A stretch of 64,000 nt of DNA from JADJLQ01 sp034439915 (GTDB lineage Bacteria > Bacteroidota > Bacteroidia > Chitinophagales > Saprospiraceae): NCBI GenBank assembly GCA_034439915.1, contig JAWXBI010000219.1, forward strand, positions 1 to 64,000. The letters run 5' to 3'. How positions within the stretch are numbered: the first letter of the stretch is position 1; each line of letters begins with the position of its first letter. A program made the position numbers and the translations under genes. Shown one piece after another: positions 16,266 through 25,411 of the stretch. A model generated the notes under the pieces. That model worked only from the letters and a program-made list of their open reading frames with translations, did no database searches and was not told the DNA's origin.

Positions 16266-19154
16266 TTTATTCTGCAGCGCTTCCCACAATATAACTACCG
16301 GATGAACGGCTTGTTTCCCGGTACCATCTTTGATCTGGTGTCGGCAACTCGTGCCCGAAGCAACGATCCTGGTTTCAGTCGATGCCTGTCTTACCGCTGG
16401 AAACAAAACAAGTTCACCGATTTTCATCGATAGGTCAAAGTGTTCCGTTTCATAACCAAAACTACCAGCCATGCCACAACACCCCGATGGGATCACCGAT
16501 ACCGAATGCCCAGCAGGATAACCGAGCAGGAAACTGATATAATCTACTTTGGACAGGGCTTTTTGATGACAATGGCCATGGATCAGGAGGTTTCTTTGGG
16601 TAAGGTCAAATGCATTATGCTGAATTTGCCCTTTATTGATTTCCTGATATAAAAATTCTTCAATAGAAAAACAATGCTTAGCGAGTTCAATAGCGCGTTT
16701 TTTGTCTTCAGCCCTCAATAGTTTGGGATATTCATCCCTGAAGGTAAAAATCGCCGATGGTTCGAGCCCCACAATTTGGTATTCAGGGACCAATGGGAAA
16801 AGTTTATTTACATTAAAAGCAGCTAATGTTTTTGCTTCCGGTAACATCCCCTTGGAAAGTTGCGCCCTGCCGCTGGACTTATGATCCGCAAATTTCAAAG
16901 GATAACCTAATTGGTCGAGCAATTTGATGGCTTTAATACCGGTATCCACATCATAATGATTCGTAAACTCATCAATAAAGAATACTACCGGTTGTTTTTT
17001 ACCCTGACCTATGGGTTTAAACTTTTTTGTCCAGGATTTTAAACTAAATGCGCTGAGGTCTGGCAATGACCGTTTGGGATGTATACCAATCCATTTTTTA
17101 ACGCTGGCCCGGTTTTGTATCCAATTACTCAGCCCAGGCCAATACGATCCTGCTGCGTTGATCCTATCGATTTCTCCAAATAATCTGCTGCGCAGGGGCA
17201 ACCCGTTTTTCAAACGGTACTGATGGGAGAACTCTGACTTTAAAATGGTCATATCGACATTGGAAGGGCATTCATTGTGGCAGCCTTTGCAGGACAAACA
17301 CAAATCGAGGATTTCTTTTACGGATTCCATATCCTGGATGCCGGAGAGTGAGGGATTGCTGTAAAACTCCTTCAATGCATTGGCTCGCGCCCTGGTCGTA
17401 TCTTTTTCATTTTGGGTGGCCATAAAACTGGGACACATGGTACCTCCCATAGAGGCTTGTTTCCTGCAATCCCCTGAACCCGAGCACCTGGCTGCTGCCT
17501 GGAAATAACCGTTTACCTGGCTAAAGTCAAAAGCCGTTTCAATGACCTGATCTGAAATTTCATGATCGTATCGCAGATCTTCATCAATAGCGGGGGCATG
17601 GACTATTTTACCGGGATTAAAAATATAATGAGGGTCCCAGGTTTCTTTTATTCGTACAAATAATTCATAATTTTTCTGACCCAGAACTAATGGAATAAAT
17701 TCGGCCCTCAGCCGACCATCCCCATGTTCACCGCTCAATGATCCTCCAAATTTTTTAACCAACTTTGCGCTGTCCAGGCAAATAGACCTGAATTGTTTCC
17801 GATCTGCGGCATCATGCATATCCAAAACCGGCCGCAAATGGATTTCTCCTGCACCCGCATGGGCATAATACATAGGCTGTTGACCGTAGGATTGCATCAT
17901 CGTTGCGAATTCATGAATATATGCAGGCAGATCTTCGAGGGCCACCGCCGTGTCTTCAATACATTCGATGGCCCTTTTTTTACCTTCCATATTAGCTAAT
18001 AATCCCAACCCGGCACGCCGAAGGTCCCAAACCTTTTTAGTCTCCGGTGATCTGACCAGGGTAGAACTATATCCAAGGTTTTGATGCCGGAGGTCTTCCA
18101 ATAAATACCGGGATTTATTTTCGACTTCCTCCTGAGAATATCCGCGGAATTCTACCATCAATAATGCTTCAGGATCACCGTCCACAAAAAATTTGTAGTC
18201 TTTGTAAACCTGATGACCTTCGGTACATTTCAGGATGATCCGGTCCATGAGTTCACAGGCAAACGGTTGGTGCTTCATCACCGCAACCACAGCAGTCATA
18301 CAATCGTGAATGTTGTGAAAATGGGGTATGACCATGATGCTCACCGGCGGAGGGGGGTCGACTAACTTTAATTTAATCGCCGTCATAACGGCCAGCGTGC
18401 CCTCGGAACCACATAGCAGCTTAGTCAGGTCCAGTTGATTTTGTCCCATTCCTTTTAATACCAGGTCCACGGCATAGCCGGTATTGCGCCGGTGGATGAT
18501 GGGGTTGGGAAACTGACTCCTGATTTCTTCAGCCTTATCGGGATCTTGCAGTTCTTTAAAGAGTTGGTCCTGAATCTCGTTGAAAAGAGCGTTTGGCCCT
18601 TCAGATAGAGGGAGGCTGGCGTTGGCTTGAATATTCACTTCACTGCCATCGCTGAGGATACAATTCAGCTCCAGCACATAATCGCGGGTTGTCCCGTATA
18701 CAATGGAATTGGCTCCACAGGAATTATTTCCAACCATGCCGCCGATCATAGCGCGATTTGCTGTGGCGGTTTCCGGAGGAAAAAACAACTGGAATGGGGC
18801 CAATATCTGATTAAGTTTATCCCTGACCATGCCAGGTTGAACCCATACCCATTTTTCTTCAGGATTGATCTCAATGATTTGATTGAGGTAAACTGAAACA
18901 TCCAGAATGATCCCTTCTCCGACACATTGCCCGGCCAGCGAGGTCCCTGCTGTCCTGGGTATAATGCTCGTTTTATTCGTTTTGGCAAATACAATCAGCT
19001 TTTTAATGTCCTCCGTTGTTTTGGGATGGGCTATGGCCAGGGGTAATTTTCGGTAAATAGAGGCATCTGTGGCATAAATTGCTTTATACATCTCATCCCA
19101 ATACAAATCACCTTCTAATCGATTTTTGAGACTTAAGAGGTCGTTTTGAAGCAT
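16260..19154 (-). CDS. FAD-linked oxidase fused to Fe-S reductase module (YdiJ/D-lactate or 2-hydroxyglutarate dehydrogenase type)
   Basis: A 964-residue flavo-iron-sulfur enzyme. The N-terminal half has a PCMH-type FAD domain (PRTAGTSLAGQCVG, about 52-65; MVGNNSCGANS, about 133-143) and the FAD-oxidase C-terminal domain with AHAGAGEIHLRP and LSGEHGDG. The C-terminal half has a Cys-rich cluster, CLSCKGCHNECP, and CCG-type cysteines in HGHCHQKAL and GCCGMAGSFG. The fusion joins what GlcD and GlcF do as separate subunits, and matches YdiJ-like D-2-hydroxyacid dehydrogenases that pass electrons to quinones. The substrate is not determined. It overlaps the convergent tamB-like gene by 6 bases. 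Confidence 0.9.
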   Translation of the reverse strand: MLQNDLLSLKNRLEGDLYWDEMYKAIYATDASIYRKLPLAIAHPKTTEDIKKLIVFAKTNKTSIIPRTAGTSLAGQCVGEGIILDVSVYLNQIIEINPEEKWVWVQPGMVRDKLNQILAPFQLFFPPETATANRAMIGGMVGNNSCGANSIVYGTTRDYVLELNCILSDGSEVNIQANASLPLSEGPNALFNEIQDQLFKELQDPDKAEEIRSQFPNPIIHRRNTGYAVDLVLKGMGQNQLDLTKLLCGSEGTLAVMTAIKLKLVDPPPPVSIMVIPHFHNIHDCMTAVVAVMKHQPFACELMDRIILKCTEGHQVYKDYKFFVDGDPEALLMVEFRGYSQEEVENKSRYLLEDLRHQNLGYSSTLVRSPETKKVWDLRRAGLGLLANMEGKKRAIECIEDTAVALEDLPAYIHEFATMMQSYGQQPMYYAHAGAGEIHLRPVLDMHDAADRKQFRSICLDSAKLVKKFGGSLSGEHGDGRLRAEFIPLVLGQKNYELFVRIKETWDPHYIFNPGKIVHAPAIDEDLRYDHEISDQVIETAFDFSQVNGYFQAAARCSGSGDCRKQASMGGTMCPSFMATQNEKDTTRARANALKEFYSNPSLSGIQDMESVKEILDLCLSCKGCHNECPSNVDMTILKSEFSHQYRLKNGLPLRSRLFGEIDRINAAGSYWPGLSNWIQNRASVKKWIGIHPKRSLPDLSAFSLKSWTKKFKPIGQGKKQPVVFFIDEFTNHYDVDTGIKAIKLLDQLGYPLKFADHKSSGRAQLSKGMLPEAKTLAAFNVNKLFPLVPEYQIVGLEPSAIFTFRDEYPKLLRAEDKKRAIELAKHCFSIEEFLYQEINKGQIQHNAFDLTQRNLLIHGHCHQKALSKVDYISFLLGYPAGHSVSVIPSGCCGMAGSFGYETEHFDLSMKIGELVLFPAVRQASTETRIVASGTSCRHQIKDGTGKQAVHPVVILWEALQNKL

Positions 19155-19221
19155 GATATGAAAGCTTAATTGAAAAGCTGGTAAATTTAGTTTTCGCCAG
19201 TCAATCCATGGCTATATTTAT

Positions 19222-19229
19222 TAGATTTG
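19222..19229 (+). promoter_or_regulatory. -7 box TAGATTTG upstream of the saccharopine-dehydrogenase-like gene
   Basis: TAGATTTG matches TAnnTTTG and lies 22 bases before the ATG at 19252. No clear TTTG is found at the ideal upstream spacing, so confidence is limited. The region also has to serve the divergent oxidoreductase gene. Confidence 0.4.
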
Positions 19230-19251
19230 TTTTTATTTTTACTAATTCTTC

Positions 19252-20391
19252 ATGAGTCAACCCCATCAAATTGTAGTTGTCGGAGCTGGCGGTATTGGAA
19301 GGGCGGTAGCCTTGATGCTCAAAGACCATTATGGGGATACCCTGACCCTTTATATCGGTGACCACAATGTAAATGCCTGTGAGAGTGCAATCCGGTGGAT
19401 TAAGTCAGGATTACCAGATGTAACCGCACTCATTCCTTTTATCATGCCTGCGGAGGGCAGTGATATTGAAATGGACTTTATTCTTAAAAACAGCCAAATT
19501 GTCCTGGACTGCCTTCCCGGGACCCAGGCTCCCCGTATTGCCAGGATGGCCAAAAAATTCCATCTGCATTATGTCAATCTAACAGAATATGTAAAGGAAA
19601 CCAACGAGATCGTCGAATTGGCCGAAAATGCCGACAGTGCCTTTGTACTACAAACAGGCTTAGCTCCCGGATTTATCAATATATTGGCACACCGGCTTTA
19701 CCTGGACTTATTTAAGGAACACCCGGTAGAAAAAGCAGACCAGATCATCATGCGCGTCGGGGCCCTGCCACTCAACTGTAAAGACCCGCATTTTTATGGA
19801 TTTACCTGGAGTCCTGTAGGTGTAGCCACAGAATACCTGGAAGATTGTATTGTCATCCGAAATGGACAAAAAGCACAAGTACCAGCGTTGTCGTCCCGGG
19901 AAAAACTTATCATCGATGCCATCCCCTTCGAAGCCGACCTGACCTCGGGCGGTGCCGCTGATTTGCCCGATTATTTTATTGGAAAAGTCGTTGATCTGGA
20001 TTATAAAACCCTGCGGTTTCCCGGCCATTATGATTGGGTGAAAATAGCGGCGTCTACCATACCTAAAAACAGAGATAAGATTGAAGAATTACAACGGATC
20101 ATGCTGGAAAATATTCCCATGGTTGAAGAGGATTTTGTCTTGATTTACAGCGCTGTAGAGGGCAGGGACAAAAACAATACGCTTTGGCTCAACGAAAAAT
20201 CGTATTGGATCAATCAAATCAACTGGGGGCAGGTCAAATTAAAAGCCATTCAGGCCACCACAGCGGCACCTATGGCCGAAATAGCCAGGATGCTAATGGT
20301 GGAGCAATGGTCAGGGCCTGTATTTCAAAGCCAGATAGATCCCTATCGATTTATGGAAGGACCATTCATTAAAAAGGTATATGGCAATTGA
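19252..20391 (+). CDS. saccharopine dehydrogenase-family NAD(P)-binding oxidoreductase
   Basis: A 379-residue protein with an N-terminal Rossmann nucleotide fold (VVVGAGGIGRAVALML, about 8-23) and the saccharopine dehydrogenase pattern, including DCLPG and LQTGLAPGFINILA at about 138-150. The C-terminal part contains SGGAADLPDYF and a substrate-domain-like region ending in AEIARMLM. Family members act on saccharopine, carboxynorspermidine or related imino acids. No lysine or polyamine gene adjoins, so the substrate remains open. It is divergent from the FAD/Fe-S oxidase. Confidence 0.82.
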   Translation: MSQPHQIVVVGAGGIGRAVALMLKDHYGDTLTLYIGDHNVNACESAIRWIKSGLPDVTALIPFIMPAEGSDIEMDFILKNSQIVLDCLPGTQAPRIARMAKKFHLHYVNLTEYVKETNEIVELAENADSAFVLQTGLAPGFINILAHRLYLDLFKEHPVEKADQIIMRVGALPLNCKDPHFYGFTWSPVGVATEYLEDCIVIRNGQKAQVPALSSREKLIIDAIPFEADLTSGGAADLPDYFIGKVVDLDYKTLRFPGHYDWVKIAASTIPKNRDKIEELQRIMLENIPMVEEDFVLIYSAVEGRDKNNTLWLNEKSYWINQINWGQVKLKAIQATTAAPMAEIARMLMVEQWSGPVFQSQIDPYRFMEGPFIKKVYGN

Positions 20392-20402
20392 TCTCTGATA
20401 AA

Positions 20403-20894
20403 TTATTTACAATTGATGATGATAGGCTGCAACTGGATCGTATTGCTCACATTGCCAGCCCTGTCTTCAATATATAAACTGTAGGTCACGGTATCTGTGG
20501 TCGGTGTATTGGGCACTGAACAAGGATCTGCATTGGGATAATAACAGCAGACATTAAACAGGGTAGTGTGGAGAATCGTGATTACACCGGAAACCCCATT
20601 TGTCACTCCTTTCTGCGGGATCAATGGCATGCTGTAGGTGACCATTTTACCATCGCGATCGTCGACTAAAAAAATATTGGCTTTGTTTTGGGCGTCGCCG
20701 ATATCACCGTCCCCGTCTGTAAAAGAAATCTGAATCAGAAGGGAATCATCCCTGACCCTGCCCTGATCGACCATGTTTTTATTGATCCCTTTGTATTCAA
20801 TATTGGGAATTAGGGGATAATCCGGGGCAATGATGCACGACTGCACTATAGTATATAAAATAAAACAACCCAGGATTATTTTTAAATCTTTCAT
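20403..20894 (-). CDS. hypothetical lipoprotein
   Basis: A 163-residue protein with a lipoprotein signal: a hydrophobic stretch ending IVQSC, with the Cys at about residue 20. The mature part contains an acidic FTDGDGDIGD motif that resembles a calcium-binding loop. It also has Cys-rich CCYYPNADPC, which could form disulfides outside the cytoplasm. The C-terminal half has regular beta-strand alternation (YSLYIEDRAGN), suggesting an Ig-like fold. Similar FxDGDGDxG lipoproteins are common in Bacteroidota without known function. It is convergent with the preceding gene at 11 bases. Confidence 0.75.
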   Translation of the reverse strand: MKDLKIILGCFILYTIVQSCIIAPDYPLIPNIEYKGINKNMVDQGRVRDDSLLIQISFTDGDGDIGDAQNKANIFLVDDRDGKMVTYSMPLIPQKGVTNGVSGVITILHTTLFNVCCYYPNADPCSVPNTPTTDTVTYSLYIEDRAGNVSNTIQLQPIIINCK

Positions 20895-20967
20895 TCGAGA
20901 TTGTAAATATCCATGATTTTTAAATGATTTGCATGGCTGGCATTTGCAATTTTACGATCATTGTGTA

Positions 20968-21951
20968 ATGCAATGGGAACAGGAAAGGCTTAAAATCATG
21001 TCTTCCATACGGATGGGTGGATTTTCCTTTGACGATCTGGCCATCCATTTATTTCACCTTCAATATGCGTTTAATCCGGTCTATAGACAGTATGTAGACT
21101 TAATTTATGGAAAAAAGCCAGTCGTTAATCATTTAACCGATATTCCGTTTTTACCTATTCAATTTTTTAAATCGCACCGGATTGAAACCGGTAATTTCGC
21201 TGCAACACTTCATTTTGAAAGCAGCGGTACTTCCGGGCAAATCAGGAGTCATCATTGGATACGCGATCCGGCCTGGTACTATTTTATTGCAAGGGCCTGT
21301 TTTGATCACGCCTTTTCGCCGGATTCGGTGACCGGGTTTAGTCACCTTGCCGTATTGCCCAATTATGCGCAGAATAAAGCTTCTTCACTGATCTATATGG
21401 TGGATCATTTTATTTCTGAAAGCTCAGGGGGATATTTTCACCTTAACCCGACCGGCTTAAAAGAAAACCTGATCGCATCAGACTTTCAAAAAAAGGCAAT
21501 CTGGGGAGTGAGCTTTGCCCTGCACCAATGGCCTGAGGTCATCCATTGTCCTCCTGGTACTTTGGTGATCGAGACGGGAGGTATGAAAGGGAAATCAAAA
21601 GAAATTACCCGTCAGGAACTGCATGCCGGATTAAAGCAACGATTTGTCCATGCCAGGATTGCCTCTGAATATGGTATGACAGAACTATTATCCCAAGCCT
21701 ATACCATTCGGGATGGACTGTTCAAACCGGGCCATACTTTTAAGGTGTTACCCCGTAAAATCAATGACCCGTTGAGTTTAGAAGAAAATAATCGGCAGGG
21801 TGTATTAAATCTCATCGACCTGGCTAATATTGATTCCTGTGCATTTATAGCTTCGGAAGACCTGGGCAGAGTCTATGCGGACGGGCAATTTGAGGTCCTG
21901 GGCAGATTGGACCACAGCGATATCCGGGGATGTAATTTGTTGATCAGTTGA
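20968..21951 (+). CDS. LuxE/PaaK-like acyl transferase (acyl-protein synthetase family)
   Basis: A protein of about 327 residues from ATG 20968; a TTG at 20929 would add 13 residues. It has the adenylate-forming signature ESSGTSGQ near residue 90, then ETGGMKGKSKE and SEYGMTELLSQ, which are the LuxE/PaaK-type nucleotide and acyl contacts. It lacks the large C-terminal lid of full acyl-CoA ligases, as LuxE does. LuxE activates fatty acids, but no luciferase or reductase partner lies nearby. In Bacteroidota this family is commonly called acyl transferase and its substrate is unknown. Confidence 0.82.
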   Translation: MQWEQERLKIMSSIRMGGFSFDDLAIHLFHLQYAFNPVYRQYVDLIYGKKPVVNHLTDIPFLPIQFFKSHRIETGNFAATLHFESSGTSGQIRSHHWIRDPAWYYFIARACFDHAFSPDSVTGFSHLAVLPNYAQNKASSLIYMVDHFISESSGGYFHLNPTGLKENLIASDFQKKAIWGVSFALHQWPEVIHCPPGTLVIETGGMKGKSKEITRQELHAGLKQRFVHARIASEYGMTELLSQAYTIRDGLFKPGHTFKVLPRKINDPLSLEENNRQGVLNLIDLANIDSCAFIASEDLGRVYADGQFEVLGRLDHSDIRGCNLLIS

Positions 21952-21982
21952 TCCCAATCACTCTTTATTCTTAAATAATGTA

Positions 21983-23365
21983 TTATTCACCGGTCAGGCC
22001 GTCGAATAACCATTCAGCTAAAGCCTGACGGTTCGATGAGATCAATAACCTTTTATGGTCCAGTGTATTCTGAATATTTCCGAGTTCCATAAATATGGTG
22101 GAAGGAATGGTGTTACGCATGACAAACAGATTCCGGGTCGAGACCGTACCATTGTAACTCCTCCCTGCAAGGTCTTTGTATTTGCTGTCTAAAGTTTTTT
22201 GTATACGTTTTGCGATCACCTCTGAAGTTTTATTTTCCTCCTGGTAATAAAAATAAACGTCCTTTCGCAGGTCTTTGTGTTGCGAGTCCACATGGATATG
22301 CACAGCAAGTTGGTCCTGGTCGGCAGCCCCTTTTTTTCTGTGAATCCGGTAGAGGTCATTTACAGCATCCGTGGTTTGGGTCAATCTTAAGCGCTGGTTC
22401 AACACCAGGGGATAGCCGGTAATGCATTTTTCGTCTTTATCTATAGGGAGATACATTTCATTGCGTATCCCGTCATTAGGGTCTTGTACAATCATGTGGA
22501 CGGTAGCGCTGTGCTCCATTAATTTTCTGGCCAGGCGGAGCGTAACATCATAAGCATATTCGTCTTCACAAAGCATCATGTTTTGACCCCGGTAGATGGT
22601 TCCCGGATCGGGGCCTCCATGGCCGCTGACCAGGTAGTACACTTTGTTTTTTAATACCTCATCCTGGATCCGGATTTCTTTAAAGTCATTTCCGAATATC
22701 GGGACAGTGCGGGTGCGAAGGCCTGCAGAAGCAGATACATTGCCAGCCGATAAATTCGATTCAACGACTTCACTTGCCGACTCCTTGTTGACCAATGAGG
22801 TGCGTTCTGGTTTGGTATTGATTTCTTTGATTGCTGAAGTTCCGGAAGCAGGGTAGTTGGATTTACCTGATGTTTCTTTAGATGTAATTTTGGTTTTGAC
22901 CAATACCCCGGCAGGTTTTGAATTCGACGTGGAGATGGATTTCGAGCATCCCATTTCATGATGAATTACCCATACAAATTTGCTTTGGATATAGGGCACT
23001 TTTCGCAACCTGCTGGAATAAGCAAATTTATTGTAATTAATTATCCGGACTACAACCTCTTTGTTTACCCCCTTTACGGAAGAAGTAACGCTTTTTCCGT
23101 TAAATGGAACGAGAGCGATCGGGAGTTGATACGATTTCCCCACCAGGAGGAGATTCAAATTTGATATTTTATTAATTTGTTTAAACTGGCCGATATTGCA
23201 GGAATTGGCCGGAATATTGTATTTCCTGAATAACTGGTACATCCCTTCTCCATTTTTGATGGTTACATTCACGTAATTGAATGCGAGCAGGGGGGAATAT
23301 GCCAAATAAATAATGGTAATTACCAGAAAATAAATCCTGAAATTGGAAAGTGAATACTGTTTCAT
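21983..23365 (-). CDS. N-acetylmuramoyl-L-alanine amidase (Amidase_3) with LysM-like N-terminus
   Basis: A 460-residue exported enzyme; ATG 23365 is chosen because it begins a clean signal peptide (IYFLVITIIYLAYSPLLAF) and two -7 boxes lie just upstream. Residues about 30-90 resemble a LysM-type module (GEGMYQLFRKYNI, then LLVGKSYQLPI). The catalytic Amidase_3 domain occupies the C-terminal half. It has SGHGGPDPGT with the first zinc His, an acidic CEDEYAYDV, His in AVHIHVDS and Glu in IFMELGNIQN. It cuts the bond between muramic acid and the stem peptide. A linker of about 100 Ser/Lys/Thr-rich residues lies between the modules. Confidence 0.88.
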   Translation of the reverse strand: MKQYSLSNFRIYFLVITIIYLAYSPLLAFNYVNVTIKNGEGMYQLFRKYNIPANSCNIGQFKQINKISNLNLLLVGKSYQLPIALVPFNGKSVTSSVKGVNKEVVVRIINYNKFAYSSRLRKVPYIQSKFVWVIHHEMGCSKSISTSNSKPAGVLVKTKITSKETSGKSNYPASGTSAIKEINTKPERTSLVNKESASEVVESNLSAGNVSASAGLRTRTVPIFGNDFKEIRIQDEVLKNKVYYLVSGHGGPDPGTIYRGQNMMLCEDEYAYDVTLRLARKLMEHSATVHMIVQDPNDGIRNEMYLPIDKDEKCITGYPLVLNQRLRLTQTTDAVNDLYRIHRKKGAADQDQLAVHIHVDSQHKDLRKDVYFYYQEENKTSEVIAKRIQKTLDSKYKDLAGRSYNGTVSTRNLFVMRNTIPSTIFMELGNIQNTLDHKRLLISSNRQALAEWLFDGLTGE

Positions 23366-23384
23366 AGGACAACCAATTGTTAAA

Positions 23385-23402
23385 CAAATATAAACAAATG
23401 TA
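23385..23402 (-). promoter_or_regulatory. tandem -7 boxes upstream of the amidase gene
   Basis: On the minus strand TACATTTG (23395-23402) and TATATTTG (23385-23392) both match TAnnTTTG exactly and lie 10 bases apart. A TTGT sits 20 bases upstream of the first. Either could start transcription 20-35 bases before the ATG at 23365. Confidence 0.5.
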
Positions 23403-23450
23403 TCTAAACCATAATATATAAGACAACTAAGATGCCATTTTTTCTTAAAT

Positions 23451-23485
23451 TTTGACATCCGACATATAAAATACTGTTAATTTTG
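23451..23485 (+). promoter_or_regulatory. promoter for the ccmBCD operon
   Basis: TTTG (23451-23454) followed by TAATTTTG (23478-23485), a perfect -7 box, with a 23-base spacer at the long end of the accepted range. It lies 14 bases before the ccmB ATG at 23499. Confidence 0.5.
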
Positions 23486-23498
23486 TTCTTTATAATTC

Positions 23499-24152
23499 AT
23501 GGTTAGGGAAATACTCGGTTTGTTATTGAAGGACGTAAAAACGGAATGGCGTAATAAACAAGCAATATCCAGTATAGCCCTCTATTTGTTTTCCATAATT
23601 TTGGTCCTCTATTACGCTTTGGTACGTATAGATCGAATGATTTGGTCGGGTGTGTTGTGGCTCGTACTTATATTCCTGGCAATCAATACAATAACTGTCT
23701 CTTTTTCGAGGGATGTCAAACACCGGCATTGGTATTTTTATACCCTGACCCATCCATTATCCGTTTATTTTTCAAAGGCTGTATACAATTTGATTTTATT
23801 ATTGGTGTTAGATACCCTGGCGGTCCTTCTTTTGGGTCTATTTTTTAACATACCCGTAGTGGACTGGCCTTTGTTTCTGATTACCATGTTTTTATGCACG
23901 TCTGCTATTTCCTTAATCCTGACCTTTGTTTCGCTGATCTCAGCCAAGACCGGCGATCAGCCAGTCTTGATGACCATACTCTCTACACCCTTGCTTTTTC
24001 CGGTATTGATGTCGGGAAGCAGGTTGTGCCTGGTCTCTTTAAGACTTATCCAGGACAGCAATTATTTCAAAGATGTACTGTCTATTCTGGCTATTAACAT
24101 GATTACCTTTGCATTGACCGTATTTTTATTCCCTATATTGTGGCGAGACTAA
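23499..24152 (+). CDS. ccmB: heme exporter protein CcmB
   Basis: A 217-residue polytopic membrane protein with about six hydrophobic helices and the CcmB-like start LLLKDVKTEWRNKQAISS. CcmB is the permease of the CcmAB ABC transporter that drives release of holo-CcmE during cytochrome c maturation. The length and end of the protein fit the family. The ATPase CcmA is not adjacent and must be elsewhere. The gene overlaps or abuts ccmC, so the products are probably made together. Confidence 0.9.
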   Translation: MVREILGLLLKDVKTEWRNKQAISSIALYLFSIILVLYYALVRIDRMIWSGVLWLVLIFLAINTITVSFSRDVKHRHWYFYTLTHPLSVYFSKAVYNLILLLVLDTLAVLLLGLFFNIPVVDWPLFLITMFLCTSAISLILTFVSLISAKTGDQPVLMTILSTPLLFPVLMSGSRLCLVSLRLIQDSNYFKDVLSILAINMITFALTVFLFPILWRD

Positions 24153-24160
24153 AACAAAAT

Positions 24161-25207
24161 ATGGTCAAATTATCCTGGTGGAAGTGGATTTTTATACTTC
24201 TAATGCCCTATGTAATCCTAATGGGGTTTTTGGTTCCCCTGGGTCAAGGCATAACTGAACTATCTCCTTATGTTGTTTATCCTCTAAAAACCAATAAGTT
24301 AGATATCGTTGGTTACAATACTAGATTCACTGAAGGTCAAAGTATTCGGGCCTGGTTAAAACAAGGTGACTATCACATCGAAGCGGACAATATTATTGTC
24401 CGGGATGAAAGGCATGCTAGTTTGATTTTTACTATTCCAGGATTTCCAGATACCTCAAAAAATGACGGGGACCTCTCTCTGGTTATGGATACTCCGGATG
24501 GTCCCCTGGTACTGCCCTCTGCGGTTAATCTTGCTGCCGTAAAATATCCTGATTCTTTAGCGCTCATTTCCAGTCAAAAGTGGTCCACCAATAAATTAGC
24601 TGTGAGAGCGGAATCAAATTTTAATTTCCCCTTTAGAAATATTTTGGGGGAAACCATACGAAATACCTATTTCCATGTGCCACTGTGGTTTGCCATGATC
24701 CTGTTGTTTTTTATCTCCGTTTTAAAAAGTATCCGGTATTTGCAAAAAAAACAGATCGAGGATGATGCGAAAGCTGAATCATTTGTGCTGATTGGAGTGC
24801 TTTTTGGGATTCTGGGCACCGTCACAGGTTCTATCTGGGCAAAATTTACCTGGGGGTCTTTTTGGAGCTTTGATGTTAAACAGAATATGGCCGCTATCTC
24901 CCTCCTTATCTATGGGGGTTATTTTATCATACGAAATAGTTTACAGGACCCCGATGCAAAAGCAAGAGTATCCGGGGTCTATAATGTGTTTGCATTTGTC
25001 CTGCTGATCCCTCTGATTTTTATCATCCCCAGAAGGTACGATTCCCTTCATCCGGGCAATGGAGGCAATCCCGCCTTAGGCAGCCAGGACCTGGACAACA
25101 CCATGAGGATAGTCTTTTATCCAGCCGTAATTGCCTATATGATATGCGGAATTTGGATAGCGCAATTAAGGTATCGCATTAAATTGATTTACAATAACAT
25201 ATACTGA
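24161..25207 (+). CDS. ccmC: heme-handling protein CcmC (CcsA family) with an extra periplasmic domain
   Basis: A 348-residue protein from ATG 24161; a GTG at 24140 would overlap ccmB. After the first membrane helix comes an insert of about 125 residues, predicted to be beta-rich and periplasmic. The normal CcmC core then begins at RNTYFHVPLWF, with a heme-ligand-like His. The WGSFWSFD motif (about 231-238) is this family's Trp-rich heme-binding segment, and a second His lies in SLHPGNGG. CcmC places heme on CcmE. Bacteroidota CcmC cores are usually about 220 residues, so the insert makes this one long. The insert resembles an IPT/TIG domain (ITELSP, VGYNTRF, TPDGPLVLPSAV). Confidence 0.9.
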   Translation: MVKLSWWKWIFILLMPYVILMGFLVPLGQGITELSPYVVYPLKTNKLDIVGYNTRFTEGQSIRAWLKQGDYHIEADNIIVRDERHASLIFTIPGFPDTSKNDGDLSLVMDTPDGPLVLPSAVNLAAVKYPDSLALISSQKWSTNKLAVRAESNFNFPFRNILGETIRNTYFHVPLWFAMILLFFISVLKSIRYLQKKQIEDDAKAESFVLIGVLFGILGTVTGSIWAKFTWGSFWSFDVKQNMAAISLLIYGGYFIIRNSLQDPDAKARVSGVYNVFAFVLLIPLIFIIPRRYDSLHPGNGGNPALGSQDLDNTMRIVFYPAVIAYMICGIWIAQLRYRIKLIYNNIY

Positions 25208-25228
25208 ATAATTATAATTTTACTTTAA

Positions 25229-25411
25229 ATGATTTTATTATCAAAGCTGAGTGCGGTTATTTGGATGTTGGACGTTGACTTTTTGAGAAGTACCGGGAAA
25301 ATTTATACCGTAGCCCTAGTTGCCCTGGTGGTGTGGATCGCAGTGCTGGTCTATCTCCTTCGGCTGGAGAAATGGGTAAAATCTATAGAAGACCAAATAA
25401 AATCCAAATGA
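25229..25411 (+). CDS. ccmD: CcmD-family small membrane protein
   Basis: A 60-residue protein with one central membrane helix (IYTVALVALVVWIAVLVYLL) followed by a basic LRLEKWVKSIEDQIK tail. This matches the Bacteroidota CcmD family, in which an acidic or polar N-terminus precedes GKIYxV. CcmD stabilises the CcmABC-CcmE complex. It lies 21 bases after ccmC, and its stop codon overlaps the next gene's start in ATGA at 25408-25411. Confidence 0.85.
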   Translation: MILLSKLSAVIWMLDVDFLRSTGKIYTVALVALVVWIAVLVYLLRLEKWVKSIEDQIKSK

